Assembly (NCBI GenBank): GCA_003988855.1
Contig: QYAI01000130.1
Span: forward strand, 1-64,000
Length of the DNA: 64,000 nucleotides
Reading direction: 5' to 3'
Origin: Arachnopeziza araneosa
Lineage: Eukaryota > Ascomycota > Leotiomycetes > Helotiales > Arachnopezizaceae
A model generated the notes under the pieces. It did not search any database, was not told the origin of the DNA, and was given only the letters and a program-made list of their open reading frames with translations. Positions 23,501 to 36,763 of the stretch are shown one piece after another (within the stretch, counting starts at the first letter, position 1; each line of letters begins with the position of its first letter). The translations under genes were made by a program, and so were the position numbers.

Positions 23501-26500
23501 TTTCCGCATGGACTCAGATATTTCAGAACCAGCGCTTAGAAGGTGTTAACGACGATAGCCGACGAAAACACCTTAGTATCACAGATGGATCTATTAGTGA
23601 TCAATCGCCGACACTGAAGCGACTTGTACACGAGCTGTCAATGCGCAACCAAGTCATTTTCCTCGAGCCGCCTCTGGAATACGCTCGTGCGAGTTGGTTC
23701 TTGCAACTTCACGACTGGCTTGGGGTAGTGTGCAACCTTCGAAAGATCAAAGCCTCAAGATATGAAATGCGTTTAGCAATAAATGATGCCGAAGCTCGAT
23801 TTACTGACTTACCGGGGTCGTGCACCGAAAGTCTAGCTCAGGTATTCAAAGCTATCGAGACTAAGTTGGACGAGATTAGTCTTTATGTCGATAAATGGTT
23901 ACAGTTCCAATCACTGTGGGATCTTCAATCCGAGCAAGTGTATGAATTACTCGGCGAGCAACTTTCCAAATGGCTTCAATTACTACACGAGATCAGGAAG
24001 GCCCGAAGTACATTTGATACCACAGAAGTGACGAAATCATTTGGCCACCTTGTCATTGACTACGACCAAGTCCAAACAAAGGTCAACGCAAAGTATGATC
24101 AGTGGCAACATGATATTCTAACAAAATTTGCTATTCGACTTGGAAACCGCGTTCGTGAGGTCTATGCGGAGCTCGAAAAGGCGCGTAAGGACTTGGAGGT
24201 CCAGTCTTTGGAGGCTAGTTCCACTGCCCAAGCCGTTCGATTTATCACAATTGTTCAAACATGTAAGCGCAAGGTGAAGGCTTGGGGTCCAGAAGTGGAG
24301 ATTTTTAGACAAGGACACATAACACTGGCTCGGCAGCGGTATCAGTTTCCGAGTGATTGGTTACACGTTGAGCAAATTGATTCCGAATGGACCGCCCTAA
24401 ACGAAATCTTGGGACGCAAAGCGAAGATTGTTCAGGATCAAACTGACGCTCTCCGTGCCAAGATCACCGCAGAGGACAAGGTGGTGGGCGACAAGATAGT
24501 TGAAATTACGGGCCAATGGAACGAAGAGAAGCCAGTTTCAGGTACAATTGCACCCGATGTCGCGACTTCAACATTGATGTCTTTCGAAACACGAATCACT
24601 CGACTACATGAAGAGTCTGAGATGGTATCACGAGCAAAAGAAGCTCTAGACCTCCCTGCTAGCCCGGACACAGCTCTCGCTGCCATTCTCGAAGAAGTTC
24701 AAGACTTCAAATCCGTTTGGGCTGCGTTGTCTACAATATGGAAGAGCCTGAACGAGCTTCGGGAGACTTTATGGAATAGTGTCCAGCCGCGGAAACTTAG
24801 ATCAGCGATTGATGGCCTGATCAAGATGACGAAGGAGATGCCTAGTCGAATGAGACAATACGCTGCTTTCGAGCACATTCAGAATGTTTTGCGTCAATTT
24901 CTCAAAGTCAATCCAGTTCTCACCGATTTGAAATCAGAAGCCGTTAGAGAGCGTCACTGGAATAAGATCTATAAAGCTTTGAAACCTGGAAAGCGCTACT
25001 CGCCAATCTCCATGACACTTGGCGACGTTTGGGATCTAAACCTCGCCGCAAGCGAAGTTGTCATTAGAGATATTATCGCTCAGGCTCAGGGTGAAATGGC
25101 CTTGGAAGAATTTTTGAAACAAGTCCGTGAAATTTGGACGAATTACTCCTTGGATCTGGTCAACTATCAGAACAAATGCCGCCTCATCCGAGGATGGGAT
25201 GACCTCTTCGCGAAGTGTAGCGAAAATCTCAATTCCCTCCAAGCCATGAGACACTCTCCTTACTACAAGGAATTTGAAGAAGATGCTTCATCATGGGAGG
25301 ACAAGCTCAATCGTGTACATGTTCTCTTTGATGTCTGGATCGATGTTCAGCGCCAATGGGTCTATCTTGAAGGTGTTTTTACAGGAAACGCCGACATTAA
25401 GCATCTTTTGCCCATCGAATCATCCAGATTCCAGAACATTAACTCGGAATTTTTTGCTGTGATGAAGAAGGTCTACAAACAGCCCTACGTTTTGGATGTA
25501 CTCAATATCTCGGGCGTTCAGAAATCATTAGAGCGTCTCGCTGAATTGCTGAACAAGATACAGAAAGCTTTGGGAGAGTATCTTGAACGGGAGCGTGTTT
25601 CGTTTCCAAGATTCTATTTTGTCGGTGATGAAGATCTGCTCGAGATTATTGGAAACAGTAACGATACCTTGCGTATTGCCAAGCACTTCAAAAAGATGTT
25701 TGCAGGACTCTCGGGCCTTATAATGGATGAAGATCACATCATCTCCGGGTTCACTTCGAAAGAAGGCGAAGAAGTTAGGCTGAAGAAGGAAATCTCACTC
25801 ATCAAGACCCCTAAGATCAACGACTGGTTAGCTTTGCTTGAAAGTAGCATGAAATCTACACTAGCTGAGCTCTTGGCCGAGGCCGTCGAACGCTATGAGC
25901 CCATTTTTACTGCTGAAGAAGTTGACCAAAATACTTTGAACGAATATATCTCGTCCTTCCCTACTCAGATAGTTGTTTTAGCAACACAAGCTGTTTGGAC
26001 CTCGACAGTGGAGAAGGCATTGGAAGCTGGAGGGTCTAATTTGCGGGCGCTCTATGATCAGGAAGTTAAAGTTCTCAGAATACTTGCATCCACTGTCCTG
26101 GGAGATCTCGATCCAATCCAAAGAAAGAGATGCGAACATCTGATCACGGAATGTGTTCATCAACGAGATGTCATTGAAAAGCTTGCAAATTTGAATGCTA
26201 GCACACCAAATCATTATTTGTGGTTGTTACAGATGAGATACGTGTACAAGCCAGAGGGCGATTTCCTCCAACGTTTGTCCATCAAAATGGCGAACGCTAA
26301 ATTGAATTATGGATTCGAATATCTTGGTGTTGCTGAGCGTCTTGTTCGAACTCCTCTTACAGATCGTTGCTTCCTCACACTTACACAAGCCCTGTGTCAA
26401 CGACTAGGTGGCTCTCCTTATGGTCCAGCCGGAACTGGGAAGACAGAATCAGTCAAAGCCCTTGGTGTGCAACTTGGTCGGTTTACGCTTGTATTTTGTT

Positions 26501-29500
26501 GCGACGACACATTTGATTTTCAAGCAATGGGACGCATATTTCTTGGAATATGTCAAGTGGGGGCTTGGGGATGTTTCGACGAGTTTAATCGACTCGAAGA
26601 GCGCATCTTATCTGCAGTATCCCAACAGGTGCAAAATATACAACTTGGTCTCAAGCAGAATATTGAGGACCCAAAAGCCCAGATTGAACTAGTTGGTCGT
26701 CAATTACGAGTAAACCCAAATACCGGAATCTTCATCACAATGAATCCAGGATATGCGGGCCGATCTAACCTTCCAGATAACTTGAAAAAACTCTTCAGAA
26801 GTGTTGCAATGTCAAAGCCCGACAAAGAACTTATTGCTGAAGTTATGCTTTACTCCCAAGGTTTCAATCAGGCCAAAAAGCTCTCAAAGCAGACCGTTCC
26901 GTTCTTCGATAACTGTTCAGATAAGCTTTCGAAACAAGCACATTACGACTTTGGACTTCGGGCACTAAAGAGTGTCCTTGTCAGTTCTGGGGGGCTGAAG
27001 CGTGCTAGGCTGACGAAAGCTGGCGGAGATTTGGGACCAGAAGAAGAAGTGGAACCTCAAATCATCGTGCAAAGTATCCGCGAAACCATCGCACCAAAGC
27101 TGATCAAGAGCGACGTAGAAATTATGAAAACCATCGAAAGCGAATCTTTCCCCGGTGTAGAATATGTCCCAGCCAGCCTCGAGAAACTTCAGGAAGCAAT
27201 TCACAGCATTGCGAAGGAGAGACACTTGGTCATTAATGAGACATGGATGACAAAAATCCTACAACTCTTCCAAATTCAAGGGATCCACCATGGTGTGATG
27301 ATGGTTGGCAACTCGGGCTCCGGCAAGTCTGTTGCCTGGAAACTCCTCCTCCAAGCTCTTCAACAAGTAGAAGGTGTCGAGGGTGTTTGCCATATCATTG
27401 ACTCCAAAGTCATGTCGAAGGAGGCCTTATATGGTAATCTAGACTCGACAACACGTGAGTGGACTGACGGACTATTCACGAGCATTCTACGCAAAATCGT
27501 CGATAATTTGCGTGGAGAAGAATCAAAGAGACACTGGATTGTGTTTGATGGCGACGTGGATCCCGAGTGGGTGGAGAATTTGAACAGTGTTCTTGACGAT
27601 AATAAACTATTAACCCTTCCTAACGGTGAACGACTGAATCTACCTCCAAATGTCAGAATTATGTTTGAAGTTGAGACTCTGAAATATGCCACACTTGCTA
27701 CTGTCAGTCGCTGTGGAATGGTTTGGTTCAGCGAGGACACAGTCACTCCAAGCATGATGGTATCCAACTACTTGGATACACTTCGAACAGTTGCCTTTGA
27801 GGATCTAGATGAGGATGCAGTTGCAACTGGCCAAAGCGCTGCGAAGGCGTTGGCCATACAAGTACAGGTGGCAGACCTCCTTCATGCATTCCTTACGACC
27901 GATAATTTCATATCAGAGGCTTTACAACGTGCTGAGACATTCAATCATATTATGGAATTCACCGTCGCACGGGTGTTGAACACTCTATTCTCTCTCCTGA
28001 ACAAGACGGTCCGCGACATGATCGAGTATAATGCCCAACATGTCGACTTCCCTCTGGATCCGGAACAAGTAGAATCTTACACCGCAAAGAAGCTTCTCCT
28101 TGCGTTAGTGTGGTCTTTGACTGGTGACTGTCCATTGGGAGACCGAAAAAGCTTTGGAGATTGCTTAGCCAGCCTTGCTACATTTGGCTCACCGGTCGTT
28201 GGAGATAACTCCTCACTTATTGACTTTGATGTTATCCTGCCAAAAGCTGAGTGGGCATCTTGGCAAAACCAAGTCCCGACCATTGAAGTTAATACACATT
28301 CGATCACTCAAACAGATGTAGTGATTCCTACCCTTGATACTGTCCGGCACGAGGATGTTTTGTATTCTTGGCTTGCTGAACACAAACCACTTCTTCTTTG
28401 CGGTCCTCCTGGATCTGGTAAGACTATGACGTTATTCAGTGCTCTTCGAAAGTTACCCAATATGGAAGTCGTCGGACTCAATTTCTCCAGCGCCACTACG
28501 CCGGATCTCCTCATCAAGACGTTCGAGCAATACTGCGAATACAAGAAGACACTCAATGGAGTTATCCTTTCTCCAACTCAGATTGGAAGATGGTTGGTTA
28601 TATTCTGCGACGAGATCAACCTTCCAGCGCCTGATAAATATGGCACTCAACGAGCCATCTCATTCTTGCGTCAACTTGTGGAACAAAATGGCTTTTGGCG
28701 AACGTCAGACAAGACTTGGGTTACCCTCGATCGAATTCAGTTCGTCGGCGCGTGCAATCCTCCAACTGATGCTGGTCGGACGCCGATGGGTGCCCGCTTT
28801 TTGCGACATGCACCATTAATTATGGTCGACTACCCTGGAGAGCTCTCCTTACATCAAATCTATGGCACTTTCACCAATGCTGTGCTCAAGATTATTCCTT
28901 CCTTGAGAGGCTATTCTGATGCTCTTACTAAAGCCATGGTGCAGTTTTACTTAGAATCTCAGCAGCGCTTCACACCAAAAATCCAACCTCACTATGTATA
29001 CAGTCCTCGTGAGCTTACCAGATGGGTTCGTGGTATTTATGAAGCAATCCGGCCCCTGGAAACCCTAACGATTGAGGGACTCGTTCGGATTTGGGCTCAC
29101 GAAGCTCTTCGACTATTTCAGGATCGTCTTGTAGCCGAAGAAGAACGGAAATGGACAGATGAAGCGGTTCGTCGGATTGCCCTTGACTTCTTCCCTACAA
29201 TTGAGGAAGATAAGGCTCTTGGAGGCCCTATTCTGTTCTCTAACTGGTTATCAAAGAATTATGTCCCTGTTGATCGGGAACAACTCCGAGAATTCGTCAA
29301 AGCCAGATTAAAGACTTTTTGCGAGGAAGAAGTCGATGTCCCTCTCATCTTATTTAATGACGTTCTTGAGCATGTCCTTCGCATTGATCGTGTCTTCCGC
29401 CAGCCTCAAGGCCATCTTATTCTCATTGGTGTTAGTGGAAGCGGCAAAACAACTCTATCTCGATTTGTAGCTTGGATGAATGGCCTCAAAGTATTCCAGA

Positions 29501-32500
29501 TCAAGGTTCACGGAAAATATTCTGCAGAAGACTTTGACGATGACTTACGAGACGTGCTTCGACGCAGTGGTTGCAAGGGAGAAAAGATCTGCTTCATTAT
29601 GGATGAGTCGAATGTTTTGGATTCTGGATTCCTGGAGAGAATGAACACTTTATTAGCAAATGCCGAGGTTCCAGGTCTATTTGAAGGAGACGAGCTGGCA
29701 GCCTTGATGACAGCCTGTAAGGAAGGTGCACAACGACAAGGCCTTCTTCTGGATTCTCAAGAAGAACTATATAAGTGGTTCACTCAACAAATTGTCAAGA
29801 ATCTGCATGTTGTTTTTACAATGAACCCCCCTGAGGACGGCCTCTCTTCGAAGGCTGCAACGAGTCCGGCACTGTTCAATCGTTGTGTGCTCAATTGGTT
29901 TGGTGACTGGTCTGATCAAGCACTATTCCAAGTTGGTACAGAATTGACCCATTCTGTCGATCTCGACCGACCTAACTTTACGGCACCTGACAGCATTCCT
30001 GTTGCTTATCGTGACCTCAATCTTCCTGCTTCACACCGCGAGGCTGTTGTGAATTCTATGGTCTACATCCACTACTCTTTACATAGATTCAACGTCAAGC
30101 TTCTGAAGCAGCAGGGCCGTATAACATACTTGACACCCCGTCACTTTTTGGATTTCGTTGCACAATATGTCAAACTTTACAACGAAAAGCGCGAGGATCT
30201 AGAGGAGCAGCAACGACATCTCAACGTCGGTCTTGAAAAGCTAAAAGATACAGTGGTAACAGTCGACGATCTTCGCACGAGTCTAGCTGAAAAGAAAACA
30301 CAATTGGAGCGGAAAGATGCCGAAGCCAATGAGAAGCTTCAACGTATGGTTGCAGACCAGCGAGAAGCTGAACAGCGAAAAACCACTTCACTTGAAATCC
30401 AAGCTGCTCTTGAAAAGCAGGAAGCCGAAGTTGCCCAACGACGAGAGCTTGTACTCAGTGATTTAGCCAATGCAGAACCTGCCGTTCTTGAAGCACAAAA
30501 GAGTGTCAGCAACATTAAGCGACAGCATCTCACTGAAGTCCGATCCATGGGAAATCCACCTCAAGGTGTCAAGTTAGCTCTTGATTCTGTTTGCACTCTG
30601 TTGGGCCACAAAGTAGATAGCTGGAAGACGGTTCAAGTTATTGTTCGCAAGGATGAATTCATTGCTAGTATTGTCAATTACGACAATGAGAGGCAAATGA
30701 CCAAGAATCTCCGTATCAAGATGCGAAACGAATATCTTTCGAACGACGACTTCACGTATGATAAGGTAAATCGTGCAAGTAAAGCTTGTGGTCCCCTCGT
30801 GCAATGGGTGCAGGCTCAAGTTAACTACTCTGAGATCCTTGATCGCGTTGGGCCATTAAGAGAAGAAGTCACTATGCTTGAAGAACAGGCGTTGCAAACA
30901 AAGGCTGAGGCTCAAGCCGTGGAAAATACAATCAACACTCTTGAAGCAAGCATTGCAACATACAAGACTGAATACGCTGCTTTGATCAGTGAAACCCAGG
31001 CTATCAAAACAGAAATGTCACGGGTACAATTCAAGGTCGATCGAAGTGTTCGACTACTCGACAGTCTATCATCAGAACGAACTCGATGGGAAGCTGGTAG
31101 CCTATCATTCGAAACCCAAATCAGCACCCTCGTTGGCGACGTGCTGGTGGCAGCTGCCTTTCTGGCTTACAGTGGACTATACGATCAGCAATTCCGAAAG
31201 AATATGATGGAAGACTGGTTACATCAGCTTCAACTTTCTGGTATCAGTTTCAAGCAACATAATCCTGTCACTGAATATCTTTCTTCGGCGGACGAACGGC
31301 TTGGATGGCAGGAAAACTCACTTCCAGTTGATGATCTCTGTACTGAGAATGCAATCATCTTGAGGCGATTCAATCGTTATCCCTTGATTATTGATCCTTC
31401 TGGTCGAGTCACAGAGTTCCTACAAAAACAGAGCAAAGACCGACGCCTTACAGTAACCAGCTTCTTGGACGACTCCTTCACCAAGCAGCTTGAAAGCTCG
31501 CTTCGTTTCGGAAACCCAATTCTCATTCAAGATGCCGAATACCTCGACCCGGTGCTTAACCATGTCCTTAACAAGGAGTATCAAAAGACAGGTGGTCGTG
31601 TTCTTATCCAACTTGGCAGACAGGAAATCGATTTCTCTCCAGCTTTTAAGATATATCTCTCGACAAGAGACCCATCGGCAACATTCGCACCTGATATCTG
31701 CAGTCGCACAACCTTTGTCAATTTCACAGTCACACAAAGTAGTCTTCAAACCCAATCTCTGAATGAGGTTTTAAAGTCGGAGCGGCCTGATGTTGACGAG
31801 CGTCGTTCCAACTTAATCAAATTGCAGGGCGAATTCAAAATTCACCTTAGGCAATTAGAAAAACGCTTACTGCAGGCTCTCAATGAGTCCCGTGGCAATA
31901 TTCTCGACGACGATAATGTTATTGAGACCCTAGAGACTTTGAAAAAGGAGGCCGCCGAAATTTCTGTCAAGATGAGCAATACAGAGGGCGTCATGGCTGA
32001 AGTCGATGAAATCACGCTTCAGTACAACATCATTGCCAGATCCTGCAGTGCGGTGTTTGCAGTACTCGAACAGTTACATTACCTCAACCACTTCTACCAA
32101 TTTTCTCTGCAGTATTTCCTCGACATCTTTCATTCTGTTCTACACAATAACAAGCGCTTAGCTAGCGAGACAAACCACAATGTCCGCCGAGACATCATCA
32201 TCGAAGATCTGTTTGTCACAACTTATCAACGAACATCTCTTGGTCTCTTGCAAAGGGACAAGATCACTCTGGCTATGCTGCTAGCACAGGCTGCTCCTTT
32301 TAAGATGGATAAGAGTCTCATTGATGTTATCTTAGATGAGAGCATTGAGGGTACTGACATCTCAACCGAACTTGGAAAGAGAGGCGAAGTACTAGCTAGA
32401 GCATCGAAACTACCAGTCTTAAGAGGTAAGCTGGAAAAGATACCAGGTACTGCTTGGGACCGTTTCTTGACGGAAGAAACCGGTGAGAACTATGTACCGC

Positions 32501-33719
32501 AGATCTGGGATGCCAAAACCGATAAGCGGGACCAAGAAATCATTTCTCTTCTGCTCGTCAAGCTTTTCAGGCTTGACAGATTTGTTCCAGCTGCAGAACG
32601 TTTCGTTACGGCTGTGTTCGGCCCCAGTCTTCTGGACACTTCCGAAGATCTCAAGCAAACAGTCGATCAGGTTTCCGCAAACAGCCCAATCGCCTTGTGC
32701 TCTAGTCCTGGCTTCGATGCCAGTTATAAGGTTGACAACCTTGTCGAACGTTCTCAAGCTAATTGCACAAACATTGCCATGGGCTCCAATGAGGGATTAG
32801 CCAGCGCTGACAAGGCCATCAGTAACGCAGCCGCCAATGGATCTTGGGTTCTTGTAAAGAACGTTCATCTCGCCCCTACTTGGCTTCAAAGTCTGGAAAA
32901 GCGCATGGATTCTCTTAAGCCACATGCAAACTTCAGGCTATTTTTATCGATGGAATCAAGTCCTAAGATCCCGGTCAATCTTCTCAGAGCTTCCCGCGTT
33001 TTGATGTATGAGCAGCCGGCTGGTGTCCGGGCAAATATGAAAGATTCCATGGCGTCACTTTCGACACGAGCATCAAAGAACCCCGTTGAGAGGACTAGGT
33101 TGTATCTTCTCTTATCTTTCTTACACGCTGTGGTACAGGAGAGACTGAGATATGCACCTAACCTGGGTTGGAAGGGCTTTTGGGAATTTAATGACAGTGA
33201 CGTAAGTTAAAAATGTTCCAATCCTAAACTGCATTCAAGCTAATTTCAATACAGTATGAATGCTCGGCGTTCATCATTGATACTTGGGTGGAATCTGTAG
33301 CAATAGGTCGCACAAACGTTGCCCCGCAGAACTTACCCTGGGACATGATTCGAACTTTGATTATCGAAACTTATGGAGGCAAGATCGACGATGAAGGCGA
33401 TTTCAAGCGCCTCACTCGATTAGTCAACTCGTTCCTTACTCCAGCTGCATACGACATTGGCCATAAGTTAGTAGCGGGTATCCCAGGCGCTAGTATTGGA
33501 GAAGACGGCGCTTTAGTTGTGCCAAGCGGAACGACGCTCAAAGAATTCAACGACTGGATTCAGAGACTACCAGAGAGAGAACCACCAACATACCTTGGTC
33601 TACCTGCCAATGCGGAGAAGCTGCTCTTGGTCGGACAGGGTCTAAGCATGATCCAGAATTTGGGGAAAATTACAGAATTGTTAGATGAGGGAGAGCAGAT
33701 TATGGCTGAAGCTGCTTGA
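20565..33719 (+). CDS. nudA: Cytoplasmic dynein 1 heavy chain
   Basis: Three exons, 20565-20856, 20906-33201 and 33255-33719, give 4350 residues, the normal length. The N-terminal ~1400 residues are the tail (dimerisation, intermediate-chain binding) and the linker follows. The six-AAA motor ring shows four P-loops: AAA1 GPAGTGKT (about 1937), AAA2 GNSGSGKS (2232), AAA3 GPPGSGKT (2597) and AAA4 GVSGSGKT (2939). The antiparallel coiled-coil stalk lies at about 3210-3290 and 3410-3480, with the microtubule-binding domain between (starting near KRQHLTEVRSMGNPPQGVK). AAA5, AAA6 and the C-terminal region complete the motor. It is the minus-end-directed motor for nuclei, endosomes and spindle, and is needed for straight hyphal growth. 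The terminal intron (GTAAGT...CAG) joins NDSD to YECSAF. AAA1 has SPYGPAG where APAGPAG is usual; the P-loop itself is intact. Confidence 0.97.
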
Positions 33720-34649
33720 GTAGCTTTATTTTGTACGAGATGATTATATTCGACTTTAAGATCTATAGGGTATGAAATGGCGCACGAGGGAGGTTATTGT
33801 TCATTTTAGCATTGCTTGCTGGTATCGGATGTCTGGATGTGTCGTTTTATACCCAGTCTTGCTCTGCTTAGACTACAGATTGCTGTTCTTTTGTCTTCCA
33901 AGATATTTGTACTGTACCAAAATAGCCTAAATAAATGGCCCTTCTACCTGAAAATTTGCTCCTTTGGGATTTAGGAATAATGAAAATCAACACTTCGTAG
34001 CCATTTCAAGATGTAGTGTAGGGATGGTGTGGTTTGTATCTTTTTATTGGTTGAACCATCACTGTCAAATGATGTTTCTTGGACCGTATGCCACTCCTCA
34101 ACCGCAACACCTCTCATTCTCGGCATTAACATATACTTCAGACCAAGCGCATACCCCACACCTAAAGTACTTCGCGTTTAAGAGTGTCCTCCTAATACGA
34201 CCAGAATACCAACCAATAGCACGACCAGGACAATGTAGGTCGATGAGAGACTAGTTAGCTAAGATGAGCATACCACACTAATGGTAGTGGCTACAGCCCT
34301 CCTCTTAGTCTTTACTCTCACTTACCCCTCGACTTACATCTGGTTTGGACTCACTCTGAAAGATAAGCATCGATTTTGAAACCCCCTGTCAAGCTATATT
34401 GGATTCCGTATTTAAGTGACATCTGTGGATTTCTTTAAATCTTTGTCGACTCTCTCATAGTATCTGATATTGCTTAGTCCCCCATATACCTTTGGCTTTT
34501 AATCCAGTCGATATGCAATATGACACTGTGGCCGTTCATGTTAAATTGGGGTCTGAAGAAATGGTTAGTCAAGATTCCAGATTCTATTCTCCCTCCAAAG
34601 TCTCGAGAGTCAAAGACCTGAACGTCAGTTGCGTGTCAATATCGGCGTC
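33720..34649. other. Intergenic stretch 3' of dynein
   Basis: This 930-nt AT-rich gap holds the dynein 3' flank. Near 34486-34625 (minus) a short open stretch follows a possible CAG acceptor and reads like protein (for example FGGRIESGILTNHFF), but I could not link it to a start or a family. A plus-strand ORF at 34492-34965 overlaps the uncertain minus-strand membrane gene and is judged a shadow. Confidence 0.45.
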
Positions 34650-35306
34650 TCATGACAGCGAACCATTATTGCGAGTAAATTTCTTGCAGGCAGTCGTTTT
34701 TATTCTCAACTCTAAGCTCTTGAAAATTGACTCTAATCCAATACAACAGATCATCGTCTCAGGATCTAGGAATGTCCAAACAATATTTAGTAGAAGCCGC
34801 GATCCGTCAACTAGGCCCTTGAGTTTTCTTGTACTTACATCTTGTGCTAAGAATGACATAATGGTGGTGGCTGCGATGATGGCTAGATTATTTGAGGTGG
34901 AGATTGTGGATGAAGTTAAAGCGAGAAAGACAAAGCAAAGCATGGCTACTTTTGCGATTAGGTAGGTCTCATTCTCGGCAATAAACTCCAATCCAAGACT
35001 CAATGATATCATACTGATTATTCCATAGCATACTATCACCTGATAGAAAGACGCCTGTTATACTGAAAAAGAGGCAAGTTGCGTTAAGTACTTAGACGGC
35101 TAAATGTTGCCTGGGTCATTACAGTAGAATAGGGTCTGTTTATAGATATGTTGCTGTAGGTTTATGCATATGCTTTGGGATATTGGATATGATATAGCCT
35201 CAAGTTTGATGTAAGTTGGCGAGAGATTTACTATTAAATTCAGGATAAAATAAAAGGCTGTCTTACCACTAGCAAAGTTGGAAATTATGGACTGACTTTT
35301 ATTCAT
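34650..35306 (-). CDS. Possible small multi-pass membrane protein (uncertain model, maybe decayed)
   Basis: I do not recognise this gene. On the minus strand an ATG at 35306-35304 opens a frame (MNKSQSIISNFASG) that can be spliced in phase to a long hydrophobic frame by an intron of about 160-170 nt (donor GTAAAT at about 35231, acceptor ACAG near 35051). The joined protein would have three to four membrane helices (around FYFILNLI, YGIISMISLSLGLEFI, YLIAKVAMLCFVFLAL and LAIIAATTIMSFLA). A perfect GTAAGT donor at 34838 after LAQD, with a TACTAA branch-like site and CCTAG downstream, would give an early stop; reading through instead gives a further ~60 residues ending at 34650. The opposite strand is also open here. 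The exon model, and even whether the gene is alive, are unsettled. Confidence 0.35.
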
Positions 35307-35419
35307 GACCGCCAATGGTATGTTTAACTAGTGGAGTTATAGGAGTATTAATGATGAGCATAGAACAAAAGAAAACCAACTGGCTTCGTTGCTCACTTCC
35401 TAACTAATATAGCAACGTC

Positions 35420-36349
35420 TCACCCAGTCCTTTCTAAAACGATCCCATCCGCCTTGTAAACTTGATGATCACCCATCAGCAATCCCATCGTCAACAGCTC
35501 CTCATCACTCTCAATTTCCTTCTTGCTCGCCTTCAGCTCCTCCACATCCCAACAACTCCAAACAAATCGCCCCCTCAAAAACTTAGCCTCTTCACTACTC
35601 AACCACAACGCAAATCCTCCTGGCAACGAAGCATCATCCCATTCCATAGCCTCCTTTGGAATACCGTACTCCTTAACCGCATCCGTATACACACCACCAG
35701 GATGAAACGAATAGATATTGAGTCCTTCCTCCATGTACTCAGCATGATAATGCTGAAGCATCTTGGCAAATGCGGATTTTGCGCCGGCGTACACAGTCTG
35801 CATGGGGATAACGAGGTGCGCGGAGCAGGAACTCACGTTGATGAAGGTGCCCTCGTTGGTTTTGTCAGGAGGAAAAGTAGTAAGGAAAGAGTTAATGACA
35901 TTCATGCCGCCAAGGACGACAGTGTCGAATGTTTCCTTGGCGTGTGAGAGAGGCGTTTGAAGGGCAGTGTACTGATGCTGGATATTGCAAGCTGAAGAGA
36001 CGACAATGTCAAGGTTGCCAATTTTGGTCTTGATGGAGGTGAATACTTCAGCAATGGCGGTGGAGTCGACAACTGAGCAGACGAAGGTGTGAATTTTGGT
36101 GTTGGAGTAAGTAGAGGTGAGTTTCTCAGATGCTTCTTTGAGAGCGGACTCGCGGCGAGAGAGAAGGATGAGGTTAGAGGCCGAGGCAGCAGCAAATGCT
36201 TCAGCAATCGCCAAACCAATTCCTGAGGCGCCTGCTGTGACGAGTACGTTTTTACCGTTGGCAGAGAGGATGGGATTCGTAGGGGAGATGGCTGGGTATG
36301 CTGTCTTATGGATCTTTTTAGTGAAGTAAGTTAAATTTATTTGAGGCAT
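35420..36349 (-). CDS. Short-chain dehydrogenase/reductase (SDR)
   Basis: Single-exon ORF; from the ATG at 36349 it gives 309 residues (an in-frame codon upstream at 36415 would add 22, but MPQINLTYF is the better start). The Rossmann fold shows the cofactor loop TAGASGIG (38-45), a basic LLSRRES after strand 2, a relaxed NNAG-like position (SSACN), and the catalytic Tyr-Lys pair as YAGAK (Y187, K191) preceded by the Ser-rich strand NVSSCSA (about 171-177). Classical SDRs oxidise or reduce alcohols, ketones or sugars with NAD(P)(H); an Arg-Arg after strand 2 hints at NADPH. The substrate cannot be told from sequence. No other biosynthetic gene lies beside it, so a stand-alone oxidoreductase is likely. 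Confidence 0.85.
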   Translation of the reverse strand: MPQINLTYFTKKIHKTAYPAISPTNPILSANGKNVLVTAGASGIGLAIAEAFAAASASNLILLSRRESALKEASEKLTSTYSNTKIHTFVCSVVDSTAIAEVFTSIKTKIGNLDIVVSSACNIQHQYTALQTPLSHAKETFDTVVLGGMNVINSFLTTFPPDKTNEGTFINVSSCSAHLVIPMQTVYAGAKSAFAKMLQHYHAEYMEEGLNIYSFHPGGVYTDAVKEYGIPKEAMEWDDASLPGGFALWLSSEEAKFLRGRFVWSCWDVEELKASKKEIESDEELLTMGLLMGDHQVYKADGIVLERTG

Positions 36350-36763
36350 TTTGAGGCTTATGATGGAGCTTGGATATGCTATTGAAAAATAGATGGAAGG
36401 TTTAGAGCGATGCACTCTTATATATCAGTGTATCGCAGAAGTCGAGGTGCATCCTACGAAGGTAAACTTATGCCTGATGATATGCCGAGGAAGGAGGGGC
36501 TAGGCTCATTGTAGATCGTTGACGTACAAGTAAGATCTTGCGTGGCAGACAGGAATGGTTGGACAATGATACGAAAATTGTCCGAACAGCAATGGGGCAA
36601 AGATGGACATGTTAAGAATAAGAATACGACGCTGCAAAAAATGGTATAATTCTCCCACAATCCCCAGACTATACCTATATGCTCAATGCACCTTAATCTC
36701 ACAAAGAATGTCATCTAACCAATTAACAGTAAACATGCCACTATTATGTCTCTTGTAATAACA
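36350..36763. other. Intergenic stretch
   Basis: This 414-nt gap holds the SDR promoter and the 3' flank of apl2, both genes on minus. No further gene is seen. Confidence 0.55.

Noticed and set aside
34492..34965. 157-codon plus-strand ORF
   Set aside because: Antisense to the hydrophobic minus-strand frame, with no protein-like pattern; the minus frame is the better candidate, though neither is certain.
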